Positions 8,516 through 15,801 of a stretch of DNA of 64,000 bases are shown here, one piece after another. The notes beneath the pieces were generated by a model. It had not been told where the DNA came from. It saw nothing but the letters and a program-made list of their open reading frames with translations, and did not search any database. Numbering within the stretch: the stretch's first letter is position 1; every line of letters begins with the position of its first letter. The position numbers were made by a program, and so were the translations under genes. The DNA comes from Alphaproteobacteria bacterium (GTDB taxonomy: Bacteria; Pseudomonadota; Alphaproteobacteria; Reyranellales; Reyranellaceae), in assembly GCA_017308235.1 (NCBI GenBank), contig JAFKFL010000010.1, forward strand, positions 186,001-250,000, read 5' to 3'.

Positions 8516-9570
8516 GCCTCGATGTCGACATAGAGCATAGTCACGGCGCTTTTCATCTCTCGGCGCGCTTCGTCTCGGAGCCCGGCGTGACGGCATTGTT
8601 CGGTCGTTCCGGTTCCGGCAAGACGACGCTCGTCAATATCGTGGGCGGATTGATCCGGCCGGACCGTGGCCGCGTGACGGTCGACGGCCAGGTACTGGTC
8701 GACACCGAACGCCGTCTGTTCGTTCCCAAGCATCGCCGTCGCATCGGCTACGTGTTCCAGGACAGCCGCCTCTTCCCTCATCTCAGCGTGCGCCAGAACC
8801 TGCTCTACGGCCGCTGGTTCACACGCGGCAATGGCGGGGCGGTCGCGGAGTTCGACGCGGTCGTCGAACTCTTGGGTATTGCCGCTTTGCTCGACCGGCG
8901 ACCCGAATCGCTGTCGGGCGGTGAAAAGCAGCGCGTCGCCCTCGGCCGCGCGCTGCTGGCCCATCCGCGGCTCCTGCTGATGGATGAGCCGCTCGCTTCG
9001 CTCGACGAGGCGCGGCGGGCGGAAATCCTGCCCTATATCGAGCGACTGCGGGACAAGGCCGGCGTACCGATCCTCTACGTCAGCCATTCCGTCGCCGAGG
9101 TCGCGCGGCTTGCCACGACCGTCGTCATCCTGGCCGATGGCAAGGTCACCGCCGTCGGGTCGGTGCTCGACATCCTGCCGCTCGCCGACACCAGCGACGG
9201 CGGCAGCGTGCTCGATGCCGTGGTCGCCCGCCACGACGAAGGATTCCAGCTCACCACGTTGGCCTCCGCCGCGGGTGAGCTGCAGGTGCCGCGGCTATCG
9301 GCGCCACGTGGCACATCCGTCCGCGCCTATATCCGGGCACGCGATGTCATGCTGTCGCTGCAGCCGCCGCAGGAGATCAGCGCGCTGAACGTGCTAGCGG
9401 GAAAGGTCGCGCAGATCACGCCATCAGGCGCGCAGGCCGACGTCCGCCTCGATTGCAACGGCGCCGTGCTGACGGCCCGCCTCACAGCCAAGTCGGTGCA
9501 GCGCCTGGCGCTTGCGCCGGGCCGGCCGGTCTACGCCGTGATCAAGAGCGTCTCGTTCGAACGCAGCTAG
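8512..9570 (+). CDS. modC: Molybdate ABC transporter ATP-binding protein
   Basis: A 352-residue ATPase. Walker A is GRSGSGKTT (residues ~31-39), the ABC signature is LSGGEKQRVALGRALL, Walker B is LLLMDEPLASLD, and the H-loop lies in ILYVSHSVAEVARL. The C-terminal ~75 residues form the TOBE/Mop-type molybdate-sensing domain (from SALNVLAGKVAQI). The start overlaps the modB stop (ATGA). A longer open frame upstream is a shadow over modB. It powers molybdate import by ModAB, and the C-terminal domain likely allows feedback inhibition by cytoplasmic molybdate. Confidence 0.96.
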   Translation: MSLDVDIEHSHGAFHLSARFVSEPGVTALFGRSGSGKTTLVNIVGGLIRPDRGRVTVDGQVLVDTERRLFVPKHRRRIGYVFQDSRLFPHLSVRQNLLYGRWFTRGNGGAVAEFDAVVELLGIAALLDRRPESLSGGEKQRVALGRALLAHPRLLLMDEPLASLDEARRAEILPYIERLRDKAGVPILYVSHSVAEVARLATTVVILADGKVTAVGSVLDILPLADTSDGGSVLDAVVARHDEGFQLTTLASAAGELQVPRLSAPRGTSVRAYIRARDVMLSLQPPQEISALNVLAGKVAQITPSGAQADVRLDCNGAVLTARLTAKSVQRLALAPGRPVYAVIKSVSFERS

Positions 9571-9580
9571 GAGTCTTGCG

Positions 9581-9931
9581 ATGCCGCATCTCAGCATCAG
9601 GATCGATTTCGACCACGAGGGCCGGCTCGGCCCCGGCAAGGTGACGCTGCTCGAGCGCATCGCCCAGGAAGGGTCGATCTCGGCTGCGGGCCGATCGATG
9701 AACATGTCCTACAAGCGCGCCTGGGAGCTGGTGGCCGACATCAACCGCAGTTTCGAGGAACCCCTGGTGACGGCCCAGACCGGTGGCCGGTCGGGCGGCG
9801 GGGCAGCGCTGACCGAACGGGGTCAGGAGTTGATCCGCCACTATCGCGCCATCGAGCGCAAGGCATTGTCGGCAACCGCAGCGCATCTGAAGGCCCTGCA
9901 GGCGATTTCCCGCAGCCCCAGGCGAGGCTAG
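9581..9931 (+). CDS. ModE-like winged helix-turn-helix regulator lacking the Mop domains
   Basis: A 116-residue protein containing only the LysR-type winged helix found at the N-terminus of ModE: RIDFDHEGRLGPGKVTLLER, then SISAAGRSMNMSYKRAWELV (recognition helix) and a glycine-rich wing TGGRSGGGAALTERGQEL. The two molybdate-binding Mop/TOBE domains of full ModE (~260 residues) are missing, as in many alphaproteobacterial homologues. It starts 10 bases after modC and is probably in the same transcript. The obvious target is the palindrome at 6970-6993. How it would sense molybdate without a ligand domain is unclear. Confidence 0.85.
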   Translation: MPHLSIRIDFDHEGRLGPGKVTLLERIAQEGSISAAGRSMNMSYKRAWELVADINRSFEEPLVTAQTGGRSGGGAALTERGQELIRHYRAIERKALSATAAHLKALQAISRSPRRG

Positions 9932-9943
9932 GCGCTATCCTGT

Positions 9944-9963
9944 GGTGTCACGATCGTGACACC
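9944..9963. promoter_or_regulatory. Perfect 20-base palindrome of unknown role
   Basis: The sequence GGTGTCACGATCGTGACACC is perfectly self-complementary (TGTCA, six bases, TGACA core). It sits 12 bases after the ModE-like gene and about 100 bases before the FMN glutamate-synthase-like gene. It lacks a T-run, so it is more like a dimeric regulator operator than an intrinsic terminator. The regulator is unknown. Confidence 0.5.
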
Positions 9964-10065
9964 GGTTCGCTGGTATCAGTCTTTGACGGCGCTGGATGCT
10001 GGGATCTGCCGTGCCGCCGCGCGCGACCGAACGCCTCCCGATCCCAACGAGTTGACCCGCGACCG

Positions 10066-11688
10066 ATGCCTATCACCTTCCCGATCTTCGAGATCCGCTT
10101 CCTGCCATTCCTGATGGCTTTCCTGCTGAGCGTGGCCTTCGCGCTTGCGCTTCTGGCCTATCCCTATGCTGCCTGGCTGTGGATCGGCTTCGGCATCGTC
10201 GCCTTTCTTTTCCTGATCGGCGTCTACGATCTGGTGCAGACGCGTCACTCTGTGCTGCGCAATTACCCGATCGCCGCGCATCTGCGCTTCATCCTGGAAG
10301 GAATCCGGCCGGAGATCCGGCAGTATTTCTTCGAGGACGAGAAGGACGGCCTGCCCTTCAGTCACGACAAGCGATCGGTCGTCTATCAGCGCGCCAAGAT
10401 GGTGCTCGATGTGCGGCCGTTCGGCACCACCTATGACGTCTATCGCGAGGGCTTCGAATGGGTGAACCATTCGATGGCACCGGCGCCGATGAGCAAGGAG
10501 CCGTTCCGCATCACCGTCGGTGGACCGGACTGCACCAAGCCTTACTCGGCTTCGGTGTTCAACATTTCAGCCATGAGCTTTGGTGCATTGTCAGCCAATG
10601 CAATCCGCGCCTTGAATGAAGGCGCGCGGCTCGGCGGCTTTGCCCACGACACCGGTGAAGGTGGCTACAGCCCCTATCATCGCGCGGGCGGCGGCGACAT
10701 CATCTGGGAGATCGGCTCGGGCTATTTCGGGTGCCGCAATCCCGACGGCACCTTCTCGACCGAGAAGTTCGCCGCGGCATCGACCAACGAGCAGATCAAG
10801 ATGATCGAGCTCAAGATGAGCCAGGGCGCCAAGCCTGGTCATGGCGGCGTGTTGCCGGCACCCAAGGTGAGCGAGGAGATTTCGCAGACGCGCGGCGTGC
10901 CGATGGGCCAGGATTGCATCTCGCCCTCACGCCATTCCGCCTTCTCGACGCCGATCGAGATGATGCAGTTCATCGCCGATCTGCGGCGGCTGTCGGGCGG
11001 CAAGCCGACAGGCTTCAAGCTCTGCGTCGGTCACGAATGGGAATTCCTCGCGATCTGCAAGGCGATGCTGGAAACCGGCCTCTACCCCGACTTCATTGTC
11101 GTCGACGGCAAGGAGGGCGGCACCGGCGCCGCGCCGCTTGAGTTCATCGATCATATCGGCAAGCCGCTGCGCGAAGGGCTGTCGTTTGTGCATAACGCGC
11201 TGGTCGGGATCGGTGCGCGCGACCGCATAAGGATCGGCGCCAGCGGCAAGATCGTGAGTGGTTTCGACATCGCCCGCGCCATGGCGCTGGGCGCCGACTG
11301 GTGCAATTCTGCACGCGGCTTCATGTTTGCAGTGGGCTGCATCCAATCGCCGAGCTGCCACACTGACCGCTGCCCCACCGGGGTCGCTACCCAGGACAAA
11401 CGCCGCCAGCGCGCGCTGGTCGTAACCGACAAGCGCGAGCGCGTCGCCAACTTCCATCGCGCGACGCTGCATGCGCTCGCCGAGCTCACTGCGGCAGCCG
11501 GCCTCGCGCATCCCAACGAGTTCCACCCGTTCCATATCGCGCATCGCCTTTCGCCCAGCGAGGTCGCAACTTTCGCCGACCTCTACCCGGCGCTCAGCGA
11601 GAAGGAGTTGCTCACGGGTGCAAGGACGGCTCGCTGGAAAGTGCCGTGGGAGATGGCCAGCGCCCAGTCGTTCCGCGCCGTGACCTAG
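10066..11688 (+). CDS. FMN-binding glutamate synthase family protein (membrane-anchored)
   Basis: The 540-residue protein has two N-terminal membrane helices (about residues 9-30 and 35-55), followed by the FMN-binding (b/a)8 barrel of glutamate synthase. Seen: SFGALSANAIRALNEGA, HDTGEGGYSPYHRAGGGDI, MSQGAKPGHGGVLPAPKVS, DFIVVDGKEGGTGAAP and ACGCIQSPSCH-like GCIQSPSCHTDRCPTGVATQ with clustered cysteines. Lacking the glutaminase and FAD domains, it is not a complete glutamate synthase. This stand-alone family is common in proteobacteria, and its reaction is not established (proposed amino-acid or amine metabolism). It has its own upstream region containing a 20-base palindrome. Confidence 0.88.
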   Translation: MPITFPIFEIRFLPFLMAFLLSVAFALALLAYPYAAWLWIGFGIVAFLFLIGVYDLVQTRHSVLRNYPIAAHLRFILEGIRPEIRQYFFEDEKDGLPFSHDKRSVVYQRAKMVLDVRPFGTTYDVYREGFEWVNHSMAPAPMSKEPFRITVGGPDCTKPYSASVFNISAMSFGALSANAIRALNEGARLGGFAHDTGEGGYSPYHRAGGGDIIWEIGSGYFGCRNPDGTFSTEKFAAASTNEQIKMIELKMSQGAKPGHGGVLPAPKVSEEISQTRGVPMGQDCISPSRHSAFSTPIEMMQFIADLRRLSGGKPTGFKLCVGHEWEFLAICKAMLETGLYPDFIVVDGKEGGTGAAPLEFIDHIGKPLREGLSFVHNALVGIGARDRIRIGASGKIVSGFDIARAMALGADWCNSARGFMFAVGCIQSPSCHTDRCPTGVATQDKRRQRALVVTDKRERVANFHRATLHALAELTAAAGLAHPNEFHPFHIAHRLSPSEVATFADLYPALSEKELLTGARTARWKVPWEMASAQSFRAVT

Positions 11689-11713
11689 ATCGACCAAACA
11701 AGTTGCGCGGCGC

Positions 11714-11753
11714 CAGGTCTTGCTCCAGCAATATCGAAACCAAGCAAGACCTG
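11714..11753 (+). promoter_or_regulatory. Inverted repeat abutting the aminotransferase ribosome site
   Basis: A perfect 11-base inverted repeat, caggtcttgct (11714-11724) and agcaagacctg (11743-11753), with an 18-base spacer. The Shine-Dalgarno GAGGAAA begins at the last base of the right arm and the ATG is at 11764. It could be an RNA hairpin affecting translation, a terminator of the upstream gene (no T-run), or an operator; the sequence alone does not decide. Confidence 0.45.
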
Positions 11754-11763
11754 AGGAAACGCC

Positions 11764-12993
11764 ATGACCGCACCATTCGATTTCGCGCCCTTGCTCGCGC
11801 CCGGTACGCCCGCGCCTGCCGTCAAATGGAGCGGATTCCCCAAATACAATTTCATCGGTGGCCACAACGACGCCAAACATGTGCCGGTCGAGGCATTGAT
11901 CGAGGCGGCCACGACAGTCCTGAAGCGCGAGGGCGCAACGCTTGCGACCTACGGGCTGAATAGTGGACCGCTCGGCTACCGGCCGCTGCGTGAGTTCCTG
12001 GCCGGCAAGCTCAAGGGGCATGCCGGCATCGCCTGCTCGCCTGACGAGATCCTGATCACGTCGGGCTCGATGCAGGGGCTGGACCTGGTCAACAGCCTGT
12101 TGCTCACCAAAGGCGACACGGTGCTGATCGAGCAGGAGACCTATGGTGGCGCACTCACCAAGCTGACGCGGCTCGGCGTCAACGCGGTCGGCATCCCGCT
12201 CGATGCCGAAGGGTTGCGGCTCGACGTGCTGAAGCAGAAACTCGAAGAGCTGAAGCACAAAGGCATCAAGCCCAAGTACATCTACACCATCCCGACGGTG
12301 CAGAACCCGACCGGCGCCATCATGGGCGAGGCACGGCGCAAGGAGCTGATCAAGCTTGCGGCCGAGCACGGCGTGATGATCTTCGAGGACGAGTGCTACT
12401 CGGACCTGGTGTGGAGCGGCAAGCGACCGAAATCGCTGCATGCCCTCGCAGGCGGCGAAGGCGTGATCCACATCGGCTCTTTCTCCAAATCGATCGCGCC
12501 AGCGCTCCGTGTCGGCTACCTGGTCGCCAAATGGGAGGTGCTGGCGCGTATCCTGGCACTCAAGCAAGACGCAGGCTCGGGCTCGCTGGAGCAGATGGTG
12601 CTGGCAGAGTTCTGCGCCAGGCACTTTGCGAACCATGTGCCGAAGCTCAGCAAAGTATTGCATGCCAAGCTCCAGGCCCTGCGCGAGGCACTGGCCGAGC
12701 AGTTCGGCACCGCGGCCGAGTTCGGCGATCCGCCGGGCGGCATCTATCTCTGGATCAAGCTGCCCGACAATGTCGACACGGTGAAGCTTGCCCAGGCGGC
12801 GCTGGCCGCCGGAGTGTCGCTCAACCCCGGTCCGGAATGGTCGACCGCCAAGGATTACGCCCGTTGCCGGTTGAGACTCTGCTTCGCCAACCCCGAGCCG
12901 GAGACGATTCGCAAGGGCGTCGAGGTGCTGGCCGAGGTCTGCCGCCGCGAGTTCGGCGTTCCCCTGCGCAGCGCCAACGTCGACAAGAAGTAA
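11764..12993 (+). CDS. PLP-dependent aminotransferase, class I/II
   Basis: A 409-residue fold-type I aminotransferase of the 2-aminoadipate/valine-pyruvate (LysN/MocR-domain) branch. Landmarks: LATYGLNSGPLGYRPLREFL near residue 60, ITSGSMQGLDLVNSLLL, EQETYGGAL, IPTVQNPTGAIMGEARRKEL, EDECYSDLVW (PLP-ring Asp/Tyr region) and GSFSKSIAPALRVGYLVA with the Schiff-base lysine, then a conserved C-terminal RLRLCFANPEPETI with the carboxylate-binding arginine. It has no N-terminal GntR domain, so it is an enzyme rather than a MocR regulator. It is preceded by a GAGGAAA site within a hairpin region. The substrate is probably a branched or dicarboxylic amino acid, which is inference. Confidence 0.9.
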   Translation: MTAPFDFAPLLAPGTPAPAVKWSGFPKYNFIGGHNDAKHVPVEALIEAATTVLKREGATLATYGLNSGPLGYRPLREFLAGKLKGHAGIACSPDEILITSGSMQGLDLVNSLLLTKGDTVLIEQETYGGALTKLTRLGVNAVGIPLDAEGLRLDVLKQKLEELKHKGIKPKYIYTIPTVQNPTGAIMGEARRKELIKLAAEHGVMIFEDECYSDLVWSGKRPKSLHALAGGEGVIHIGSFSKSIAPALRVGYLVAKWEVLARILALKQDAGSGSLEQMVLAEFCARHFANHVPKLSKVLHAKLQALREALAEQFGTAAEFGDPPGGIYLWIKLPDNVDTVKLAQAALAAGVSLNPGPEWSTAKDYARCRLRLCFANPEPETIRKGVEVLAEVCRREFGVPLRSANVDKK

Positions 12994-12997
12994 AACA

Positions 12998-13032
12998 GCG
13001 TCATCCCGAGCGGCTACAGCTCGGGATGACGC
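12998..13032. terminator. Bidirectional hairpin between convergent genes
   Basis: A perfect 14-base stem, gcgtcatcccgagc (12998-13011) with gctcgggatgacgc (13019-13032), and a 7-base loop. It lies just after the aminotransferase stop and 25 bases from the end of the convergent VOC gene. Without a T-run it is not a classical intrinsic terminator, but placement suggests transcript-end protection for both genes. The tcatcccgag arms also resemble dispersed palindromes in many bacterial genomes. Confidence 0.6.
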
Positions 13033-13056
13033 CGCTTGGTTGTTAGCGCGGCACGC

Positions 13057-13476
13057 TCAGCCCATCGACTTGGGATGGATCACCATCCAGGCTACGCCGA
13101 ATTTGTCGGTGCAGATGCCGAAGCGGTTGGCAAAGAATGCTTCTGTCATCGGCATCGTCACCTGGCCGCCGTCACTCAAGACCTTGAAAAGCTTCTCGGC
13201 CTCTGCCGGGCTCTCGGCCGAGAGGGCCAGAGATACACCGGCGAAAGATGCCTTGCCGGTGCAATAGCCATCGGATGCGAGGATCGTTGTGTCGCCGATC
13301 TTGAACGAGGCATGCATCACCTTGTCCTTGGATTCGGGCGACATCGACCCCTGCACTTCGGGCGGTGCGTCCTTGAAGCGCATCACCATCTCGACCTTCG
13401 CGCCGACTGCGCTTTTGTAGAAGTCGATTGCTTCCTGGGCGCGACCGTCAAAATTCAGATAGGCTTCCACATGCAT
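13057..13476 (-). CDS. VOC family protein (PhnB / glyoxalase-like)
   Basis: A 139-residue protein of the vicinal oxygen chelate superfamily, PhnB subgroup: MHVEAYLNFDGRAQEAIDFY, then a MHASFKIGDTTILASDG strand, VSLALSAESPAEAEKLF, and the terminal FGICTDKFGVAWMV, the usual PhnB ending. Such proteins pair two babab modules around a metal or small-molecule pocket; the function of this subgroup is poorly defined. The start at 13476 follows GGAGGAGAG, and the longer open frame overlaps the serine hydrolase gene. It is the last gene of a minus-strand run with a serine hydrolase and two SRPBCC proteins, a grouping often seen with ArsR-controlled clusters. Confidence 0.88.
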   Translation of the reverse strand: MHVEAYLNFDGRAQEAIDFYKSAVGAKVEMVMRFKDAPPEVQGSMSPESKDKVMHASFKIGDTTILASDGYCTGKASFAGVSLALSAESPAEAEKLFKVLSDGGQVTMPMTEAFFANRFGICTDKFGVAWMVIHPKSMG

Positions 13477-13496
13477 TGTTACTCTCCTCCTGCTGG

Positions 13497-14693
13497 TTAG
13501 TCGTCGATGGCCTGATAGGCCGAAGTCCAGAAGTCTCGGTACACCTCGGGCGACACGGGCGAGTCCATCGTGCGCTGGGTCATCAGGATGCCGATCATCC
13601 GCTCCGCCGGATCGAGATAGGCCGAGGTGCCGTAGCCACCATCCCAACCGAAGCGACCGGGCGTGGTGAAGATGTCTGTGCGACGCGTCACCACGGAGCC
13701 GCCCATACCCCAGCTCGCGCCGTGCCCGAAGAAGAGCTCGGTGCCCTGCTTCTGCGCTTCGGTGAGCTGATCCGACATCATCAGCTCGACCGTCGGTCGT
13801 GCCAGGATTCGTTCGCGTCCATGCCGACCCTTGTTCAGGAGCATGCGGTAGAAGGCATGAAAATCGTCGACGGTGGAAACGAGGCCGGACCCGCCCGCCG
13901 CGAAAGCCGGCGGCTTGCTCCAGCGGCTCGCACGCGCGTCGTCGAAGAAGGTGAGCGCCTTCTTCGCTGGATCCATCATATAGGCGCTCGGCAGCCGATC
14001 GAGCTTGGCCGATGGCACGTAAAAACTTGTGTCGCGCATGCCGAGCGGCGCGAACAAGCGTTCCTGTAGGAAGGTCTCGAGCGACCGGCCGCTCGCACGC
14101 GCAATCAGCACGCCGAGAACGTCGGAACCCGTGTGATAGAGCCAACGGTCGCCGGGCTGATGGCTGAGCGGCAGCGTCCCCAGCCGCCGCATGAACTCGT
14201 CGGCGTCGACCTCGGGCGCATTGGGTCCGGCTACGAGACCGAGTTCGGCCGCCGCCTTCTGGATCGGATACTTGGGCGGCCAGACCATCAGCGCGCCCAT
14301 TCCGAAGGTGAAGGTCAGCAGGTCGCGCGTTGTAACGGCCCGACGTGCCGGCACCGTGTCGCCGATCTCGCTTTCCAGGCTCTTCAACACCTTCCGGTCG
14401 GCGAATTCCGGCAAGAGGGAATCGACCGGATCGTCGAGGCGGAGCTTGCCTTCCTCGACCAGCAGCAGGGTCGCCGCCGCAATCACGGGTTTGGTCATCG
14501 ATGCGATACGGAAGATGGTGTCACGCTTCATCGGCGTGCCACCAAACGACTGGGCGCCGATTGCTTCCACGACGACCTCGTCGCCGCGGCTGGCCAGCGC
14601 CACCACGCCGGGCATGTCGCCCGCGGCGACGTGGGCTGCAAGCGCCGCGTGCAGGCGCGCAAGCCGTGTCTCGGAGAATCCGCCCTTCGCCAT
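13497..14693 (-). CDS. Serine hydrolase, beta-lactamase class C / EstB family
   Basis: A 398-residue penicillin-binding-like hydrolase. The nucleophile motif SMTK lies near residue 64 (TIFRIASMTKPVIAAATLLL). The tyrosine motif is YHTGSD, with GDRWLYHTGSDVLGVLIARASG typical of EstB-type esterases (split as WLYHTGSDV / LGVLIARA), and the third box is HGASWGMGG near 305. No signal peptide is evident (MAKGGFSETRLARLHAAL), so the enzyme is probably cytoplasmic and an esterase or amidase rather than a resistance lactamase. It lies 9 bases downstream of an SRPBCC gene and 20 upstream of the VOC gene, in one likely operon. Confidence 0.88.
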   Translation of the reverse strand: MAKGGFSETRLARLHAALAAHVAAGDMPGVVALASRGDEVVVEAIGAQSFGGTPMKRDTIFRIASMTKPVIAAATLLLVEEGKLRLDDPVDSLLPEFADRKVLKSLESEIGDTVPARRAVTTRDLLTFTFGMGALMVWPPKYPIQKAAAELGLVAGPNAPEVDADEFMRRLGTLPLSHQPGDRWLYHTGSDVLGVLIARASGRSLETFLQERLFAPLGMRDTSFYVPSAKLDRLPSAYMMDPAKKALTFFDDARASRWSKPPAFAAGGSGLVSTVDDFHAFYRMLLNKGRHGRERILARPTVELMMSDQLTEAQKQGTELFFGHGASWGMGGSVVTRRTDIFTTPGRFGWDGGYGTSAYLDPAERMIGILMTQRTMDSPVSPEVYRDFWTSAYQAIDD

Positions 14694-14702
14694 GCGTTGC
14701 CT

Positions 14703-15161
14703 TTATGCCGGCTCGATGAATGCCGCGAAGCGCTCCACGCAGCTCGTCCAGCCGCCCTCGTGGCTGGCACGCGAGGCGTCGGTCTGGAAGCCTGTATGCC
14801 GCAATGTCAGCCTGGTGCGGCCGCCGATGTCCACGAGCGTGACCGTCACCAATGTCTCCGGATCGACTCTGCCGTCGGCATATTCCGTGATGTAGGTGAA
14901 GACCAGACGCTCAGGCACCACGACCTCGCGGTAGACACCGTGCTTGGTGATCACCATTCCATCGGGAATACGCATCCGGCGGCGCCAGGTGCCACCTGGC
15001 TGCACGTCCATCTCGCAGGAGAGCGGCGTGCAGTCCTGCGGCGCCCACCAGATCGACGCCTGACGCGGATCGGTCCAGGCAGCGAAGACGCGTTCGCGCG
15101 ATGCCTTGAGGTCGCGCGTGATCAGCAGTTCAGGCTGCGAGGGTTGGTGGATGGTGTCCAT
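14703..15161 (-). CDS. SRPBCC / AHSA1 domain protein
   Basis: A 152-residue START-like helix-grip protein of the activator-of-Hsp90 ATPase homologue (AHSA1) group: ITRDLKASRERVFAAWTDP, WWAPQDCTPL, the FTYITEYADG strand and a final C-terminal helix EGGWTSCVERFAAFI, all characteristic. These small proteins bind hydrophobic ligands in a deep cavity; in bacteria many are encoded next to ArsR regulators and VOC proteins. The start at 15161 follows GGGAGAG; the longer frame runs back over the neighbouring gene. It begins 14 bases after the other SRPBCC gene and is followed after 9 bases by the serine hydrolase. Confidence 0.88.
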   Translation of the reverse strand: MDTIHQPSQPELLITRDLKASRERVFAAWTDPRQASIWWAPQDCTPLSCEMDVQPGGTWRRRMRIPDGMVITKHGVYREVVVPERLVFTYITEYADGRVDPETLVTVTLVDIGGRTRLTLRHTGFQTDASRASHEGGWTSCVERFAAFIEPA

Positions 15162-15175
15162 GAACTCTCCCGACC

Positions 15176-15712
15176 CTACTTCTCGGCAACGGTCTTGAGG
15201 GCTGCGAGACCGGCTTCGAAATCGTTGCCGATCATCTTGTCCAGGTCGAACAGGGTGCCCATGATTTTGGCGACATAAGGGCTGGGACCATACATCGCCC
15301 ATGTGACGGTCGTGTTGTCGCCGGCCGGCACCATCGTGAACTCGGCCGTGTTGTGGGCTTCGAACGGTTTCAGGAAATCGAGCTTGATCGTGACCTTCGA
15401 TGGCGTCGTGACGTCGATGATCTCCATTCGCCCCTGGCCGACATCCTTGTTGCCGGTCCATTCGTAGATGGCGCCCTTGCCACTTGCCGCCCCGCTGAAG
15501 GTCCGCTTCATATCGGGATCCTTCTTTTCGTAGGGCGACCAGGCGGACCAACCGCGCAGATCGGCGATCAAGGCGAAGATCTTGTCCGGCGGTGCCTTGA
15601 CGTTGGCGGAGCGCTGGACGCTGAACGAATCGGGCTTGGTCGCGGCATAGATCAGAATGCCAGCAACAACGACGACGACAAGCGCGGCCAGAATGGCGAC
15701 GAATCTCAACAC
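15176..15712 (-). CDS. Membrane-anchored SRPBCC (polyketide cyclase-like) protein
   Basis: The 178-residue protein (GTG start, GGAGAG ribosome site) has one N-terminal membrane helix (LRFVAILAALVVVVVAGILI) followed by a START-like domain from about residue 35: VKAPPDKIFALIADLRGW, then SPYEKKDP, and a C-terminal FEAGLAALKTVAEK helix. It resembles the widespread polyketide-cyclase/dehydrase-like SRPBCC group tethered to the inner membrane. It is the first gene of the minus-strand cluster SRPBCC, AHSA1, serine hydrolase, VOC. An 18-base palindrome lies just upstream, so the cluster is probably controlled by a dimeric repressor. Confidence 0.85.
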   Translation of the reverse strand: MLRFVAILAALVVVVVAGILIYAATKPDSFSVQRSANVKAPPDKIFALIADLRGWSAWSPYEKKDPDMKRTFSGAASGKGAIYEWTGNKDVGQGRMEIIDVTTPSKVTIKLDFLKPFEAHNTAEFTMVPAGDNTTVTWAMYGPSPYVAKIMGTLFDLDKMIGNDFEAGLAALKTVAEK

Positions 15713-15730
15713 TGGCGCTCTCCGGGTATA

Positions 15731-15748
15731 CTTAACGATGTGGTTAAG
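15731..15748 (-). promoter_or_regulatory. Palindromic operator (cttaac-N6-gttaag), ArsR-like
   Basis: CTTAAC (15731-15736), GATGTG, GTTAAG (15743-15748) form a perfect 6-6-6 palindrome, 19 bases upstream of the GTG start of the SRPBCC operon. It lies in a locally AT-rich patch that could include the -10 region (TAAGTATAC on the minus strand). SRPBCC/VOC clusters are often repressed by ArsR-family proteins acting on such palindromes; no ArsR gene is present in this window. Confidence 0.5.
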
Positions 15749-15801
15749 CTTTAGAAAGGCCGCCGCGCCCTGTCAACTACCTGTGGCGTAGTCGGCCGTT
15801 T

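Noticed and set aside
10927-12663. 578-residue minus-strand open frame
   Set aside because: Opposite the FMN glutamate-synthase-like and aminotransferase genes; no motif and no ribosome site.
13057-14145. Extended start for the VOC gene
   Set aside because: The extra N-terminal part lies over the serine hydrolase gene in another frame; GGAGGAGAG before 13476 decides the start.
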